Source of the DNA: Clostridiales bacterium
GTDB taxonomy: Bacteria; Bacillota; Clostridia; Lachnospirales; Lachnospiraceae
NCBI GenBank assembly: GCA_018374355.1
Contig: JAHAFI010000011.1
Coordinates: 16,530-80,529 of the forward strand
Reading direction: 5' to 3'
DNA: 64,000 bases
In this document: positions 26,621 through 35,176 of the stretch, one piece after another
Position numbering within the stretch: position 1 is the first letter of the stretch
Layout of the letters: each line of letters opens with the position of its first letter
Notes under the pieces: generated by a model
Databases searched by the model: none
What the model saw: only the letters and a program-made list of their open reading frames with translations
What the model was told of the DNA's origin: nothing
Made by a program: the position numbers and the translations under genes

Positions 26621-27394
26621 ATGCACAATAAAAGGAAGCTGGCAGGTGCAGCGGTGATTGCGGCGGCCCTGTTGTTTCATGCTCCTTCCGAGGCAAGAGC
26701 GGAAGGAAACAAAGTGGATAATACAAAAGAGAAACTTTATGGAATTGCAAAGGTGGAAACTTGTCTGAACATCCGGGAGGGAGCCGGAACCGGACAGAAA
26801 ATATTGGGAACCATGTCTTCGGGAGCCATCTGCAGGATTACAGGCGGTGAGGACGGATGGTTTTTTATCGAATACGGAAATCAGAAGGGCTTTGTCAGCA
26901 GTGAGTATCTGGTGACAGCGAAGAAGGAAGAACTGGAAGAGAAAGAAGCAGAAGTGAAAGAACAGCTTCGTGGGCAGACGGAAGACGCAGACGGACAGAA
27001 AGAAAAAACCGGATGGAGCAGCGGGGAGGAAACAGGGCAGGGAAAAGAAATTGTGGATTTCGCCGTGCAGTTTCAGGGAAATCCCTATGAGTGGGGCGGG
27101 ACGAGCCTTACGGAGGGAGCGGACTGTTCGGGCTTTGTCCAGAGCGTGTTCGCACATTTTGACATTTCCCTGCCGCGAACGTCACGCCAGCAGTCTCAGA
27201 CCGGAAACAGAAAAGAGGTTTCCGAAGCCCAGCCGGGAGACCTGATTTTTTATGAGAAAGACGGAAGAATCTACCATGTGGTGATCTATATGGGAGAGGA
27301 TCAGGTGATTCACGCAAGCTGTGAGAAAGAGGGAATCCGAATATCCTCGCTGAATCATGATCGCGCTGTATGGGCTGCTTCCTATCTGACATAG
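26621..27394 (+). CDS. Secreted SH3-NlpC/P60 peptidoglycan endopeptidase
   Basis: The 257-residue exported protein has a signal peptide ending near SEARA (about residues 1-27). A bacterial SH3 domain (about 40-100, LNIREGAG) and a charged linker (about 100-142) follow, then an NlpC/P60 domain with catalytic Cys169 (ADCSGF), His219 (YHVVIY) and a third polar residue His231. It should cut stem peptides in the cell wall. It interrupts the usual ribF-rpsO adjacency and has its own promoter. Confidence 0.9.
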   Translation: MHNKRKLAGAAVIAAALLFHAPSEARAEGNKVDNTKEKLYGIAKVETCLNIREGAGTGQKILGTMSSGAICRITGGEDGWFFIEYGNQKGFVSSEYLVTAKKEELEEKEAEVKEQLRGQTEDADGQKEKTGWSSGEETGQGKEIVDFAVQFQGNPYEWGGTSLTEGADCSGFVQSVFAHFDISLPRTSRQQSQTGNRKEVSEAQPGDLIFYEKDGRIYHVVIYMGEDQVIHASCEKEGIRISSLNHDRAVWAASYLT

Positions 27395-27468
27395 CGATGC
27401 TGTGAATGGAGTGCGAATCCGGAGGATAAAAGGGTGTTAATAAGGTGTTAAAAAGAAAGAAAAAAAGG

Positions 27469-27497
27469 TTTACATCCCGGAAACCCTATGTTATAAT
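27469..27497 (+). promoter_or_regulatory. Promoter of rpsO
   Basis: TTTACA (27469-27474), 17-bp spacer and TATAAT (27492-27497). It leaves an untranslated leader of about 83 nt. Confidence 0.78.
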
Positions 27498-27506
27498 TAA
27501 TGGGTA

Positions 27507-27586
27507 TGAGCAAGCCCGCATTCAGAGATTGGAGTCTCCGACCGTTTCTTAATGTGAGGCGTTTGAAAAATAAGGAGGAAAACAAA
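27507..27586 (+). promoter_or_regulatory. Candidate S15 autoregulatory leader
   Basis: The leader can close a stem CGCATT/AATGTG (one G-U pair) around an inner helix GAGA/TCTC or GGAG/CTCC, giving a junction-like fold just before the AAGGAGG box of rpsO. S15 binds structured leaders of its own mRNA in several phyla. This call rests on fold and location only. Confidence 0.4.
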
Positions 27587-27853
27587 ATGATTTCTAAAGA
27601 AAAGAAACAGGCTATCATGGCTGAATACGCAAGAACAGAAGGCGACACAGGTTCACCGGAAGTACAGGTTGCTGTACTGACAGCAAGAATCCAGGAGCTG
27701 ACAGAGCATCTGAAAGAGCACCACAAAGATCATCATTCCAGAAGAGGTCTTCTGAAAATGGTAGGTCAGAGACGTGGTCTGCTGGATTATCTGAAAAAGA
27801 CAGATATCGAAAGATACCGTGCATTAATTGAAAAATTAGGAATCAGAAAATAA
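27587..27853 (+). CDS. rpsO: 30S ribosomal protein S15
   Basis: The 88-residue protein is standard S15: TGSPEVQVA near residue 22, the HLKEHHKDHHSRRGLL rRNA-binding segment, and the GQRRGLLDYLKK motif. An AAGGAGG box supports the ATG at 27587. S15 binds the 16S rRNA central domain early in assembly. It precedes pnp, the classical arrangement. Confidence 0.97.
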   Translation: MISKEKKQAIMAEYARTEGDTGSPEVQVAVLTARIQELTEHLKEHHKDHHSRRGLLKMVGQRRGLLDYLKKTDIERYRALIEKLGIRK

Positions 27854-27869
27854 TAATTCCTATGGTGAG

Positions 27870-28043
27870 GGGGTGGAAGGAATTCCGCCCCTTCCTAATA
27901 TGTAAAAGATACCGGGGCTGAAGGCAGAAAGTGCGGAGAAATCCGGTATCGTATGTAAAGGAGAGCCGGGCAGAAAGGAAGTGCCGGGACCACTGAAAAG
28001 TACATTGTGCGGATTTTCCGGCGGACAGAGTGTATTTTTCAGT
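27870..28043 (+). other. Structured rpsO-pnp intergenic leader
   Basis: The 252-bp gap holds three stem-loops: GGGGTGGAA/TTCCGCCCC (27870-27891, weak T tail), GATACCGG/CCGGTATC (27908-27950), and a long ACTGAAAAGTACA/TGTATTTTTCAGT stem with one mismatch (27992-28043), about 60 nt before pnp. PNPase mRNA in enterobacteria is autoregulated through an RNase III-cut leader stem; the third hairpin may serve a similar purpose. Confidence 0.55.
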
Positions 28044-28105
28044 TGTTTCGGAAACCTGATGCCCGTGAAAAGAAGCCCGCAGGGCAGAAGAAGGAGAAAA
28101 AAACC

Positions 28106-30202
28106 ATGTACAAAAGTTATTCAATGGAACTGGCAGGAAGAACACTGACTGTTGATGTTGACCGTGTGGCAAAACAGGCCAACGGCGCAGCATTTATGCA
28201 CTACGGCGATACTGTTGTATTATCTACAGCAACAGCATCCGACAAACCGAGAGAGGGAATTGATTTCTTCCCGTTAAGTGTAGAATACGAAGAAAAAATG
28301 TATGCAGTAGGCAAAATCCCGGGTGGATTCAACAAGAGAGAGGGAAAAGCAAGCGAACACGCGATCCTGACCTCCCGTGTTATCGACCGTCCGATGCGCC
28401 CGCTGTTCCCGAAGGATTACCGCAACGATGTTACCCTGAACAACATGGTAATGTCCGTAGATGCGAACTGTAACCCGGAAGTAGTTGCCATGCTGGGTTC
28501 TGCCATCGCAACAAGCATTTCCGATATTCCTTTTGACGGACCATGTGCCACCACTCAGATCGGTATGATCGATGGTGAGCTGATCGTCAACCCGACTCTG
28601 GCACAGAACGCAGTATCTGATCTGAAACTGACCGTAGCATCCACCAGAGAAAAAGTAATCATGATCGAAGCCGGAGCCAATGAGATTCCGGAAGCAAAGA
28701 TGATCGAAGCCATCTTCCTTGCTCATGATGTAAACAAAGAAATCATCGAATTTATCGATAAAATCGTAGCTGACTGCGGAAAAGAAAAACATACTTACGA
28801 ATCCTGTGCGATTCCGGAAGAGATGTTTGCAGCTATGAAAGAGATCGTAACTCCGGAAGAGATGGAAGTTGCGGTATTCTCCGATGACAAACAGACAAGA
28901 GAAGAAAACATCCGTCAGGTTACAGCAAAACTGGAAGAAGCATTTGCTGAAAAAGAAGAATGGCTGGCTGTTCTGGGGGAAGCTGTATACCAGTACCAGA
29001 AAAAGACGGTTCGTAAGATGATTCTGAAGGATCAGAAACGTCCGGATGGCCGCGCGATCACTCAGATCCGTCCTCTGGCAGCAGAGACAGACCTGATTCC
29101 GCGGGTACACGGTTCTGCAATGTTCACAAGAGGACAGACACAGATCTGCACCATCACAACACTGGCGCCTCTGTCCGAGGCACAGCGTCTGGATGGACTG
29201 GATGAAAATGAAACCTCCAAACGCTACATGCACCACTACAATTTCCCGTCCTACTCCGTTGGTGAGACAAAACCGAGCCGTGGACCGGGACGTCGTGAGA
29301 TCGGTCATGGAGCGCTGGCTGAGAAGGCTCTGGTTCCGGTACTGCCGTCTGAGAATGATTTCCCATACGCAATCCGTACCGTATCCGAAACTTTTGAGTC
29401 CAATGGTTCTACCTCTCAGGCAAGTATCTGTGCATCTACCATGTCCCTGATGGCTGCAGGTGTACCGATCACAAAACCTGTAGCAGGTATCTCCTGTGGT
29501 CTGGTAACCGGCGAGACAGACGACGATTACATCGTTCTGACCGATATTCAGGGTCTGGAAGATTTCTTTGGCGATATGGACTTTAAGGTGGCAGGTACAC
29601 ATGACGGTATCACAGCGATTCAGATGGACATCAAGATCCACGGTCTGACCCGTCCGATCATCGAGGAAGCCATTGCCAAGACAAAAGAAGCGAGAGAATA
29701 TATCCTGACAGAAGTTATGGAAAAATGTATCGCTGAACCGAGAGCAACTGTAAATGAATTTGCTCCTAAGATCATTCAGATCATGATTGATCCGGAAAAG
29801 ATCGGAGACGTGGTTGGTCAGAGAGGAAAGACCATCAACGCAATCATTGATGAGACAGGCGTGAAGATTGACATCACAGACGATGGCGCAGTTTCCGTAT
29901 GCGGTACTGACCAGAAGATGATGGATAAAGCACTGAACTACATCAAGACAATCGTTACCGATTACAAAGAGGGAATGATCTTCACAGGTAAAGTGGTAAG
30001 CATTAAAGAATTTGGTGCTTTCGTTGAATTCGCTCCCGGAAAAGAAGGAATGGTTCACATTTCCAAGATTGCAAAAGAGCGTATCAACCGTGTAGAAGAT
30101 GTTCTGACACTGGGCGATGTTGTAAAAGTAGTATGCATGGGCAAAGACAAGATGGGAAGAATGAGTTTCAGCATCAAGGATGTTCCGGTAGAAGAAAAAT
30201 AA
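28106..30202 (+). CDS. pnp: Polyribonucleotide nucleotidyltransferase (PNPase)
   Basis: The 698-residue 3'-5' phosphorolytic exoribonuclease has two RNase PH-like cores (about 1-210 and 310-530, the second with SRGPGRREIGHG and DEND-like acidic residues), a KH domain (about 550-615, VVGQRGKTINAI) and a C-terminal S1 domain (about 620-692, FTGKVVSIKEFGAFVEF). GGAG upstream sets the start at 28106; in-frame codons upstream are part of the leader. Confidence 0.95.
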   Translation: MYKSYSMELAGRTLTVDVDRVAKQANGAAFMHYGDTVVLSTATASDKPREGIDFFPLSVEYEEKMYAVGKIPGGFNKREGKASEHAILTSRVIDRPMRPLFPKDYRNDVTLNNMVMSVDANCNPEVVAMLGSAIATSISDIPFDGPCATTQIGMIDGELIVNPTLAQNAVSDLKLTVASTREKVIMIEAGANEIPEAKMIEAIFLAHDVNKEIIEFIDKIVADCGKEKHTYESCAIPEEMFAAMKEIVTPEEMEVAVFSDDKQTREENIRQVTAKLEEAFAEKEEWLAVLGEAVYQYQKKTVRKMILKDQKRPDGRAITQIRPLAAETDLIPRVHGSAMFTRGQTQICTITTLAPLSEAQRLDGLDENETSKRYMHHYNFPSYSVGETKPSRGPGRREIGHGALAEKALVPVLPSENDFPYAIRTVSETFESNGSTSQASICASTMSLMAAGVPITKPVAGISCGLVTGETDDDYIVLTDIQGLEDFFGDMDFKVAGTHDGITAIQMDIKIHGLTRPIIEEAIAKTKEAREYILTEVMEKCIAEPRATVNEFAPKIIQIMIDPEKIGDVVGQRGKTINAIIDETGVKIDITDDGAVSVCGTDQKMMDKALNYIKTIVTDYKEGMIFTGKVVSIKEFGAFVEFAPGKEGMVHISKIAKERINRVEDVLTLGDVVKVVCMGKDKMGRMSFSIKDVPVEEK

Positions 30203-30219
30203 TAGAGTATGAAATTTGG

Positions 30220-30262
30220 AAAGCGTTTCCTGAGATACGGAGTATCCGGGGAACGCTTTTTT
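30220..30262 (+). terminator. Terminator of pnp
   Basis: AAAGCGTTTCC pairs with GGGGAACGCTTT around a short loop, followed by TTTTTT. Confidence 0.88.
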
Positions 30263-30327
30263 AATAGTCACGGATGAAAAAACAGTTGGCAGCAGTTGTC
30301 ATCACATGTTAAAATGAAACAACAAAA

Positions 30328-30385
30328 GTAATTGTTCAGGAGATCACGGTTAGCGGCTGTGAAGGGTGGGCTCCTGAATTGTTAT
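30328..30385 (+). mobile_element. MITE copy C, 58-bp internally deleted derivative
   Basis: GTAATTGTTCAGGAG and CTCCTGAATTGTTAT form terminal inverted repeats. The right part (TGTGAAGGGTGGGCTCCTGAA) matches copy A, but the inner hairpins are missing. The flanks CAACAAAA and CGGTAAAA agree at five of eight positions with only transitions between them, as expected for a decayed target duplication. It lies 34 bp before the glycoside hydrolase gene. Confidence 0.65.
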
Positions 30386-30419
30386 CGGTAAAATATATCA
30401 GTCAGAAAGCGAGAAAACG

Positions 30420-33400
30420 ATGAATAGAATACTTATTTTTGCAGATCAGGGATTTCCGGGGTATCGGAAAACAAATATCGGGACTCTGGAAGGAGCAGTT
30501 GTCTGTAACGCAGAAGATTTGAGCAGAGAACTGGCACAGGATTATGATGTCTTTGTCAATATGCACGGTTCCCATTTTCCACTGAAGGCAGTGGAGGCGT
30601 ATTATGGATTTTTAAGAAAAGGCAGAGGATATGTCCAGTGCTTTGGCGCACCTCTGGAATATCTGTATGTCTATGACAAAGAAAGTAACAGTTATGTATG
30701 CCGCAACAAACAGATGAGTTATTACAGAGAGCTGAACATTCACAGCGTGATGGAAGTATGCCAGAAAGCCGTCACAGAGTTTGCGGTCAATGAGGAAAAT
30801 GAAGCTGCCAAAGATTTCACAGACGTTCTGCTGACAACAAGTACTTTAAACTTTGTTCTGCATACAACCAAAGATGCCTACGTGGAAAATGAATGGGGCT
30901 CGATCGGCTCCATGGATACTTACATGCGTCCTCTGGTTCAAGGGCTGGACAAAAAAGGACAGGCGATTTCTTCTCCGGTGGTACTGATGGAAAACCGGGC
31001 AGGAGCTTATGCAGGAAGTCGCTGGATTTTCGTGAATGCAGATTTGACGGAGGAAGGATATGAAAAGGCTTCTGAGCTGATTGCGCCACTGGCAGATTTC
31101 TGTGCATGCGGTCACAGAGAACTGATGGTGAAGCCCTCCTTCGCCATGTACGAAAATGGTGAAAAACCGGTGATTGCTCTTTCAGCACAGAACTTTAAGA
31201 GATCATCAGACTGGAAGGTTCAGTTTACCCTGCTGAGAGATCAGAAAGCTGTATGGGAGAACGAAATTTTCGTAAAAGGCGCAGGCTATCCGTCTCAGGT
31301 AAACGTTCTGATTGATATAGAAACCGTGCCGGGAATCTATGAAATCGTGACCCGATGGGTTTCTGAAGATGGAGAAAAACAGCAGATTCGTCAGGGCTTC
31401 TGTGTCCGTGATGAAGCTGTTTTAAAGTCAGCAGTACCGGTAAGCTGCGGCAGGGATTATTTTGTGATTGATGGAAAGATGCAGGCGGTTGTGGGTACAA
31501 CCTATATGTCCGGTGAAGTTTCCAGAACGTATCTGCAGCTTCCCAATGTAAGCAACTGGCTGTCCGATATGCAGGAAATGAAACGTGTGGGCATCAACTG
31601 GCTGAGAACCGGGATCTGGTGCAACCACCGCAGATTTATGCTGGATGACGGACATTTTGATGAACAGATCCTGCGTTCTATCGATGCCTTTGTTCAGACA
31701 GCAGCTACTGTGGGACTGCATGTAACCTTTACCTTCTTTACCTTTGTGCCGGAAGCCTTTGAGGGATCTCATCCTTACCTTGACCGCCGCAGTGTGGAAG
31801 CACAGAAGAGATTTGTTGCAAAAGTAGTGGAACGCCATAAAGACAGCACGAATATTGACTGGGATTTGATTAACGAACCATTTACCAGCGATCATCCTTC
31901 CCAGAAGAAGAAAGAAAGCGATGTGCTGGAAGATCAGGATTTCCGGGCATATATGGCAGAAAAATACGGAGAGATCAGTGAGATGCTGTGGGCTCTGGAT
32001 GGAAATATTTCCAAGGTTCCGGACTTCTCTGCCCTTCCGCTTCCGTTAAGAGAGAATACAAACTTTGAGATTACCGATATGGCGGCAGGAAAGAACGGAA
32101 TCATCTGGGTGGATTATACAAAATACCGCATGACCATGTTCTACCGCTGGATGGAAGAATTGAAAGAGATGATTCGTGAGATTGCTCCGGGTCAGCTTGT
32201 GACTGTTGGACAGGATGAGGCTCTCCGGGCACAGCGTCCCAGCCCTCTGCTTTACGGAAAAGCTCTGGACTATAACACACAGCATAGCTGGTGGCTGCTG
32301 GATGATCTTGTCTGGGATACACAGTTTGCAAAGGCAGACGGGAAACCATTGGTTGTTCAGGAGACAGGTATCATGTATGTGGAAGCGCCCAATGGAGTTC
32401 CGAGAAGAAATGAAGAGGATCTTGCAAAACTGCTGAGAAGAAAATTCGCATATGCCTACGGTACAAAATGCGCAGGAGCGATCCACTGGCTCTGGAACAC
32501 CAATTATCATATGAATAATGCCAACGAATCCAACATCGGAGCGATCCGCTGTGATAAGAGCCGCAAACCGGAATTTATGGTATATGAAAGATTTGCACGT
32601 TTCTTTGAGAAGGCGCAGGGAATGATCAGCGATATCAAGGAAAATGAAAAAACAGCTGTGATCTTCCCCTACAGCAATGATTTCTCCAACCGCAGTTTTG
32701 CGCAGCACGCCACCACGCATCTGACAAAATTGCTGTCCTATCGGCTGAAAGTGCCGTTTGTGGGTGTGAGTGAATTTGATTTACAGCCGCTGCGGGATCA
32801 TGATTTCTCTGTGATCTTTGTTCCGGCGGCACATCACTTTGATACGAAACAGTTTGGGGAACTGCTGGAAATCGTGGAAGAGAAGGGATGCACCCTTGTA
32901 TTCACAGGCCCGATCTCTTATGACGAGCATTTTATTAAGACAGACAGAGCAGAAGGGGTTGTGGGTGAAACAACATTGAAAGCTTTGGATCGTTTTGAGG
33001 AAGTTACTTATGAAGGAGAGGAATATCTGTTTTCCTTCGACAATACTTATATGGCAAAAGCCTTCAGAGAAGAAGGAACAGAAGGCGGATGCACCGTAAA
33101 ACAGATCGGAAAAGGAAAACTGATCTGGTTCTCCGTTCCGCTGGAACTGTGCTGTGAGACAGAACAGTTGGCAGGTCTGTACAGGAAGATTCTGGATCAG
33201 TGTCAGGTGAAAGTACCGTTCGAGATTACGTCTGACAAAAAGAATGCGAGACTGCTGTCCGGTCTGTTTGCTACAAAAACAGAGTGGGAGAATGGAAATC
33301 TTTACACACTTGTCAACGAATCCTCCAAAGAGCTCTCTGTAGTGATAAAAGATGGGGTATCTTCCAAAGAATATGCTGTCAGCATACCGGCAGAAGATGT

Positions 33401-33449
33401 ATGTCTGTTCCTGACAGATGCGGAAGGAAATATGACAGCAGAGTTTTAA
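30420..33449 (+). CDS. Large GH-A-type glycoside hydrolase (beta-galactosidase-like), family not assigned
   Basis: The 1009-residue protein has no signal peptide and is likely cytosolic. The central TIM barrel (about 345-700) has DWDLINEP (acid/base Glu486) and VVQETG (nucleophile Glu648), the clan GH-A pattern. Residues about 735-880 resemble the GATase-like trimerisation domain of GH42 enzymes. The N-terminal 1-240 region also looks like a Rossmann/GATase-like domain (FADQGFPGYR; MHGSHFP). The C-terminal part is beta-rich. Retaining hydrolysis of a beta-glycoside is expected; the sugar is unknown. It stands alone, without transporter genes. The ribosome binding site is weak. Confidence 0.75.
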   Translation: MNRILIFADQGFPGYRKTNIGTLEGAVVCNAEDLSRELAQDYDVFVNMHGSHFPLKAVEAYYGFLRKGRGYVQCFGAPLEYLYVYDKESNSYVCRNKQMSYYRELNIHSVMEVCQKAVTEFAVNEENEAAKDFTDVLLTTSTLNFVLHTTKDAYVENEWGSIGSMDTYMRPLVQGLDKKGQAISSPVVLMENRAGAYAGSRWIFVNADLTEEGYEKASELIAPLADFCACGHRELMVKPSFAMYENGEKPVIALSAQNFKRSSDWKVQFTLLRDQKAVWENEIFVKGAGYPSQVNVLIDIETVPGIYEIVTRWVSEDGEKQQIRQGFCVRDEAVLKSAVPVSCGRDYFVIDGKMQAVVGTTYMSGEVSRTYLQLPNVSNWLSDMQEMKRVGINWLRTGIWCNHRRFMLDDGHFDEQILRSIDAFVQTAATVGLHVTFTFFTFVPEAFEGSHPYLDRRSVEAQKRFVAKVVERHKDSTNIDWDLINEPFTSDHPSQKKKESDVLEDQDFRAYMAEKYGEISEMLWALDGNISKVPDFSALPLPLRENTNFEITDMAAGKNGIIWVDYTKYRMTMFYRWMEELKEMIREIAPGQLVTVGQDEALRAQRPSPLLYGKALDYNTQHSWWLLDDLVWDTQFAKADGKPLVVQETGIMYVEAPNGVPRRNEEDLAKLLRRKFAYAYGTKCAGAIHWLWNTNYHMNNANESNIGAIRCDKSRKPEFMVYERFARFFEKAQGMISDIKENEKTAVIFPYSNDFSNRSFAQHATTHLTKLLSYRLKVPFVGVSEFDLQPLRDHDFSVIFVPAAHHFDTKQFGELLEIVEEKGCTLVFTGPISYDEHFIKTDRAEGVVGETTLKALDRFEEVTYEGEEYLFSFDNTYMAKAFREEGTEGGCTVKQIGKGKLIWFSVPLELCCETEQLAGLYRKILDQCQVKVPFEITSDKKNARLLSGLFATKTEWENGNLYTLVNESSKELSVVIKDGVSSKEYAVSIPAEDVCLFLTDAEGNMTAEF

Positions 33450-33564
33450 AAATATTATTCGGAAAGCAGATAAAACCTCGGCAGATCGCAGAGCGGTTCA
33501 GAGTTATTATGCAGGCGAGCTGAGACACTGCTTTGGATTTGCAGGGAAATTGTGAAATTTTAAA

Positions 33565-33607
33565 AGAGCATCCTTGGGATAAATTTTGTCCTATGGGTGC
33601 TCTCTTA
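33565..33607 (-). terminator. Bidirectional terminator between convergent genes
   Basis: AGAGCATCC/GGGTGCTCT with an inner pairing forms the stem. On the minus strand it is followed by TTTTAAAATTT, so it best serves the oxidoreductase gene. On the plus strand it could also stop the hydrolase transcript. Confidence 0.7.
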
Positions 33608-33620
33608 TGTTATCGAAAAC

Positions 33621-34646
33621 TTAGCAGCTAAAACGCATAGCTTTTCTGGCCCACGCACTGTCTTTTAAGATGGCCCTTCCGACTCCGATGAGGTCCGCCT
33701 TTTCCTGCTTCAAGAGCATTTCGGCTGCTTGTGCATCAGCAATGCCTCCTGTGAGGACAACAGGAATGGAAACGCTGTCTTTGATTGCTTTTGAAAGTTC
33801 ATCAAAATATCCCGGTTTCTGAGAAAATGGGTTCATGTAACCGCAAAATCCGCCGGATATGTCTATAAAATCAATTCCGGCTTTTTGAAATTCCTTTACA
33901 GCAAGGATACTGTCCGCTATCGTGCTTCCGCCTTCTATATAGTCACAAGCCCCTAACCGCAGTGCGAGGGGATAATCATTTCCCACTGCTTCACGGATGG
34001 AGCGAATAATTTCCAAATGCAGTTTTATTCGTCCTTGGATTGTATTTCCGGTGTATTCATCTATTCGTTTATTTGTCAGTGGAGAATAAAACTGATTGAG
34101 CAAATAGCCATGGGCAGAATGTATCTCCACGCCGTCAAAACCGGCTGTCTTTGCTCTTAGCGCTGCACTTGTAAAATCAGCGACTGCTTTTTGAATGTCT
34201 GCCACACTCATTTCTTTTGGTAAGGGGATCGTTGGGCTTTGCTTTTGTGCTGTTAAGCTGCCATTTGGCATTCTGACAGCACTGGCACTAAGCTGCTTTA
34301 ATCCGCTCACATCAGGCTTTGCTGCCGCACCGGCATGGTTGATCTGTGCCATAATTTTTGTGCCATTTTTATGAACAATTGAAACAATTTCCTGCAATCC
34401 CTGAATATCGCTGTCGTCTGAAATCGATAACTGTCCTTTGCCGGCTTTTCCCTCCGGACTTACATAGCTGTGTTCCGCGATAATCAAACCGATATATCCG
34501 CCGGCAGATTTTTCGTCGTAATAGTTGAAAGTCTCTGATGTTGCTTTTCCGTTCTCATCCGCTTTGGATATTGCCATTGGCGGCATGACAAGACGGTTTT
34601 TCAATTCCATATTATTGATTTTTATGCTTGTGTTTAATAACCTCAT
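33621..34646 (-). CDS. Old yellow enzyme-family NADH:flavin oxidoreductase
   Basis: The 341-residue FMN enzyme is a single-domain OYE barrel. Landmarks are LKNRLVMPPMA (N terminus), AQINHAG, GFDGVEIHSAHGYLLNQF (substrate/FMN loop), and VLTGGI near the C terminus (phosphate binding). It resembles the YqjM/class II group and lacks the extra FeS and FAD domains of 2,4-dienoyl-CoA reductase types. It should reduce activated C=C bonds of electrophiles. GAGGTG precedes the ATG. A HxlR regulator is divergently encoded, a common redox/electrophile-response pairing. Confidence 0.9.
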   Translation of the reverse strand: MRLLNTSIKINNMELKNRLVMPPMAISKADENGKATSETFNYYDEKSAGGYIGLIIAEHSYVSPEGKAGKGQLSISDDSDIQGLQEIVSIVHKNGTKIMAQINHAGAAAKPDVSGLKQLSASAVRMPNGSLTAQKQSPTIPLPKEMSVADIQKAVADFTSAALRAKTAGFDGVEIHSAHGYLLNQFYSPLTNKRIDEYTGNTIQGRIKLHLEIIRSIREAVGNDYPLALRLGACDYIEGGSTIADSILAVKEFQKAGIDFIDISGGFCGYMNPFSQKPGYFDELSKAIKDSVSIPVVLTGGIADAQAAEMLLKQEKADLIGVGRAILKDSAWARKAMRFSC

Positions 34647-34659
34647 ATCGGCACCTCAT

Positions 34660-34699
34660 TTACTTTTTCTGTACATTTGTAAGTATAGCATGATATAAT
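34660..34699 (+). promoter_or_regulatory. hxlR promoter with possible HxlR operator
   Basis: TATAAT (34694-34699) lies 57 bp before the chosen hxlR start. The upstream TACTT-N15-AAGTA interval is an imperfect inverted repeat centred on TGTACA (about 34660-34685), in the position expected for a divergent-promoter operator. The -35 match is weak. Confidence 0.45.
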
Positions 34700-34755
34700 C
34701 AATGAAGACAGAACGCACTTTTAAGATAGATACTATCAAAAAGGAGAGTATTGAG

Positions 34756-35103
34756 TTGGAACACAAAGAATTTTATTGTAAAGAAGTTGACGTCCGTCCC
34801 TTTGCTTACGCGATTTCATTAGTAGACGGAAAGTGGAAAATGCATATTCTATTTTGGCTATGGAAGAAAGAAATACTGCGATATGGCGAATTGAAACGTG
34901 CATTGGGAAATGTAACACATAAAATGCTTTCCAATCAGCTAAAGGAATTAGAAGCGGATGGAATTATTATCCGCAAAGAATATCCCCAAGTTCCCCCAAA
35001 AGTAGAATACCGTCTATCAGAAGTAGGGAACACTTTAATGCCGATTCTTCAACTATTCTGTAAATGGGGATATGAGCATATCCCGGATGACTGGACATTA
35101 TAA
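34756..35103 (+). CDS. HxlR-family winged-helix regulator
   Basis: The 115-residue DNA-binding protein has the HxlR core: GKWKMHILFWL, RYGELKRAL, THKMLSNQLKELEADGII and YRLSEVG, with a Cys near its N terminus (YCKEVD) that could sense electrophiles. The TTG at 34756 is chosen because AAGGAG lies 9 nt upstream and because the ATG at 34702 falls immediately after the promoter TATAAT, before any likely transcript start. Divergent from the OYE gene, which it probably controls. Confidence 0.87.
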   Translation: MEHKEFYCKEVDVRPFAYAISLVDGKWKMHILFWLWKKEILRYGELKRALGNVTHKMLSNQLKELEADGIIIRKEYPQVPPKVEYRLSEVGNTLMPILQLFCKWGYEHIPDDWTL

Positions 35104-35109
35104 ATCAAA

Positions 35110-35145
35110 AGAGGGCTGCCCGTGGGTGGAAGCCCTCTAAAAGAT
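35110..35145 (-). terminator. Terminator of the ABC exporter gene
   Basis: AGAGGGCT/AGCCCTCT with a 13-nt loop; on the minus strand the stem is followed by TTTTGATTT. It lies between convergent hxlR and the ABC gene. Confidence 0.75.
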
Positions 35146-35176
35146 AGAAAAATGTTCTTCAGGAAATCAGATGAAA

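Noticed and set aside
25571..27157. 528-codon minus-strand frame opposite ribF and nlpC
   Set aside because: It shadows two well-supported plus-strand genes and crosses their intergenic promoter; composition is atypical.
28274..30271. 665-codon open frame on the minus strand opposite pnp
   Set aside because: It is antisense to a confidently identified gene, is rich in Cys/His/Phe as expected from a complement frame, and has no ribosome binding site.
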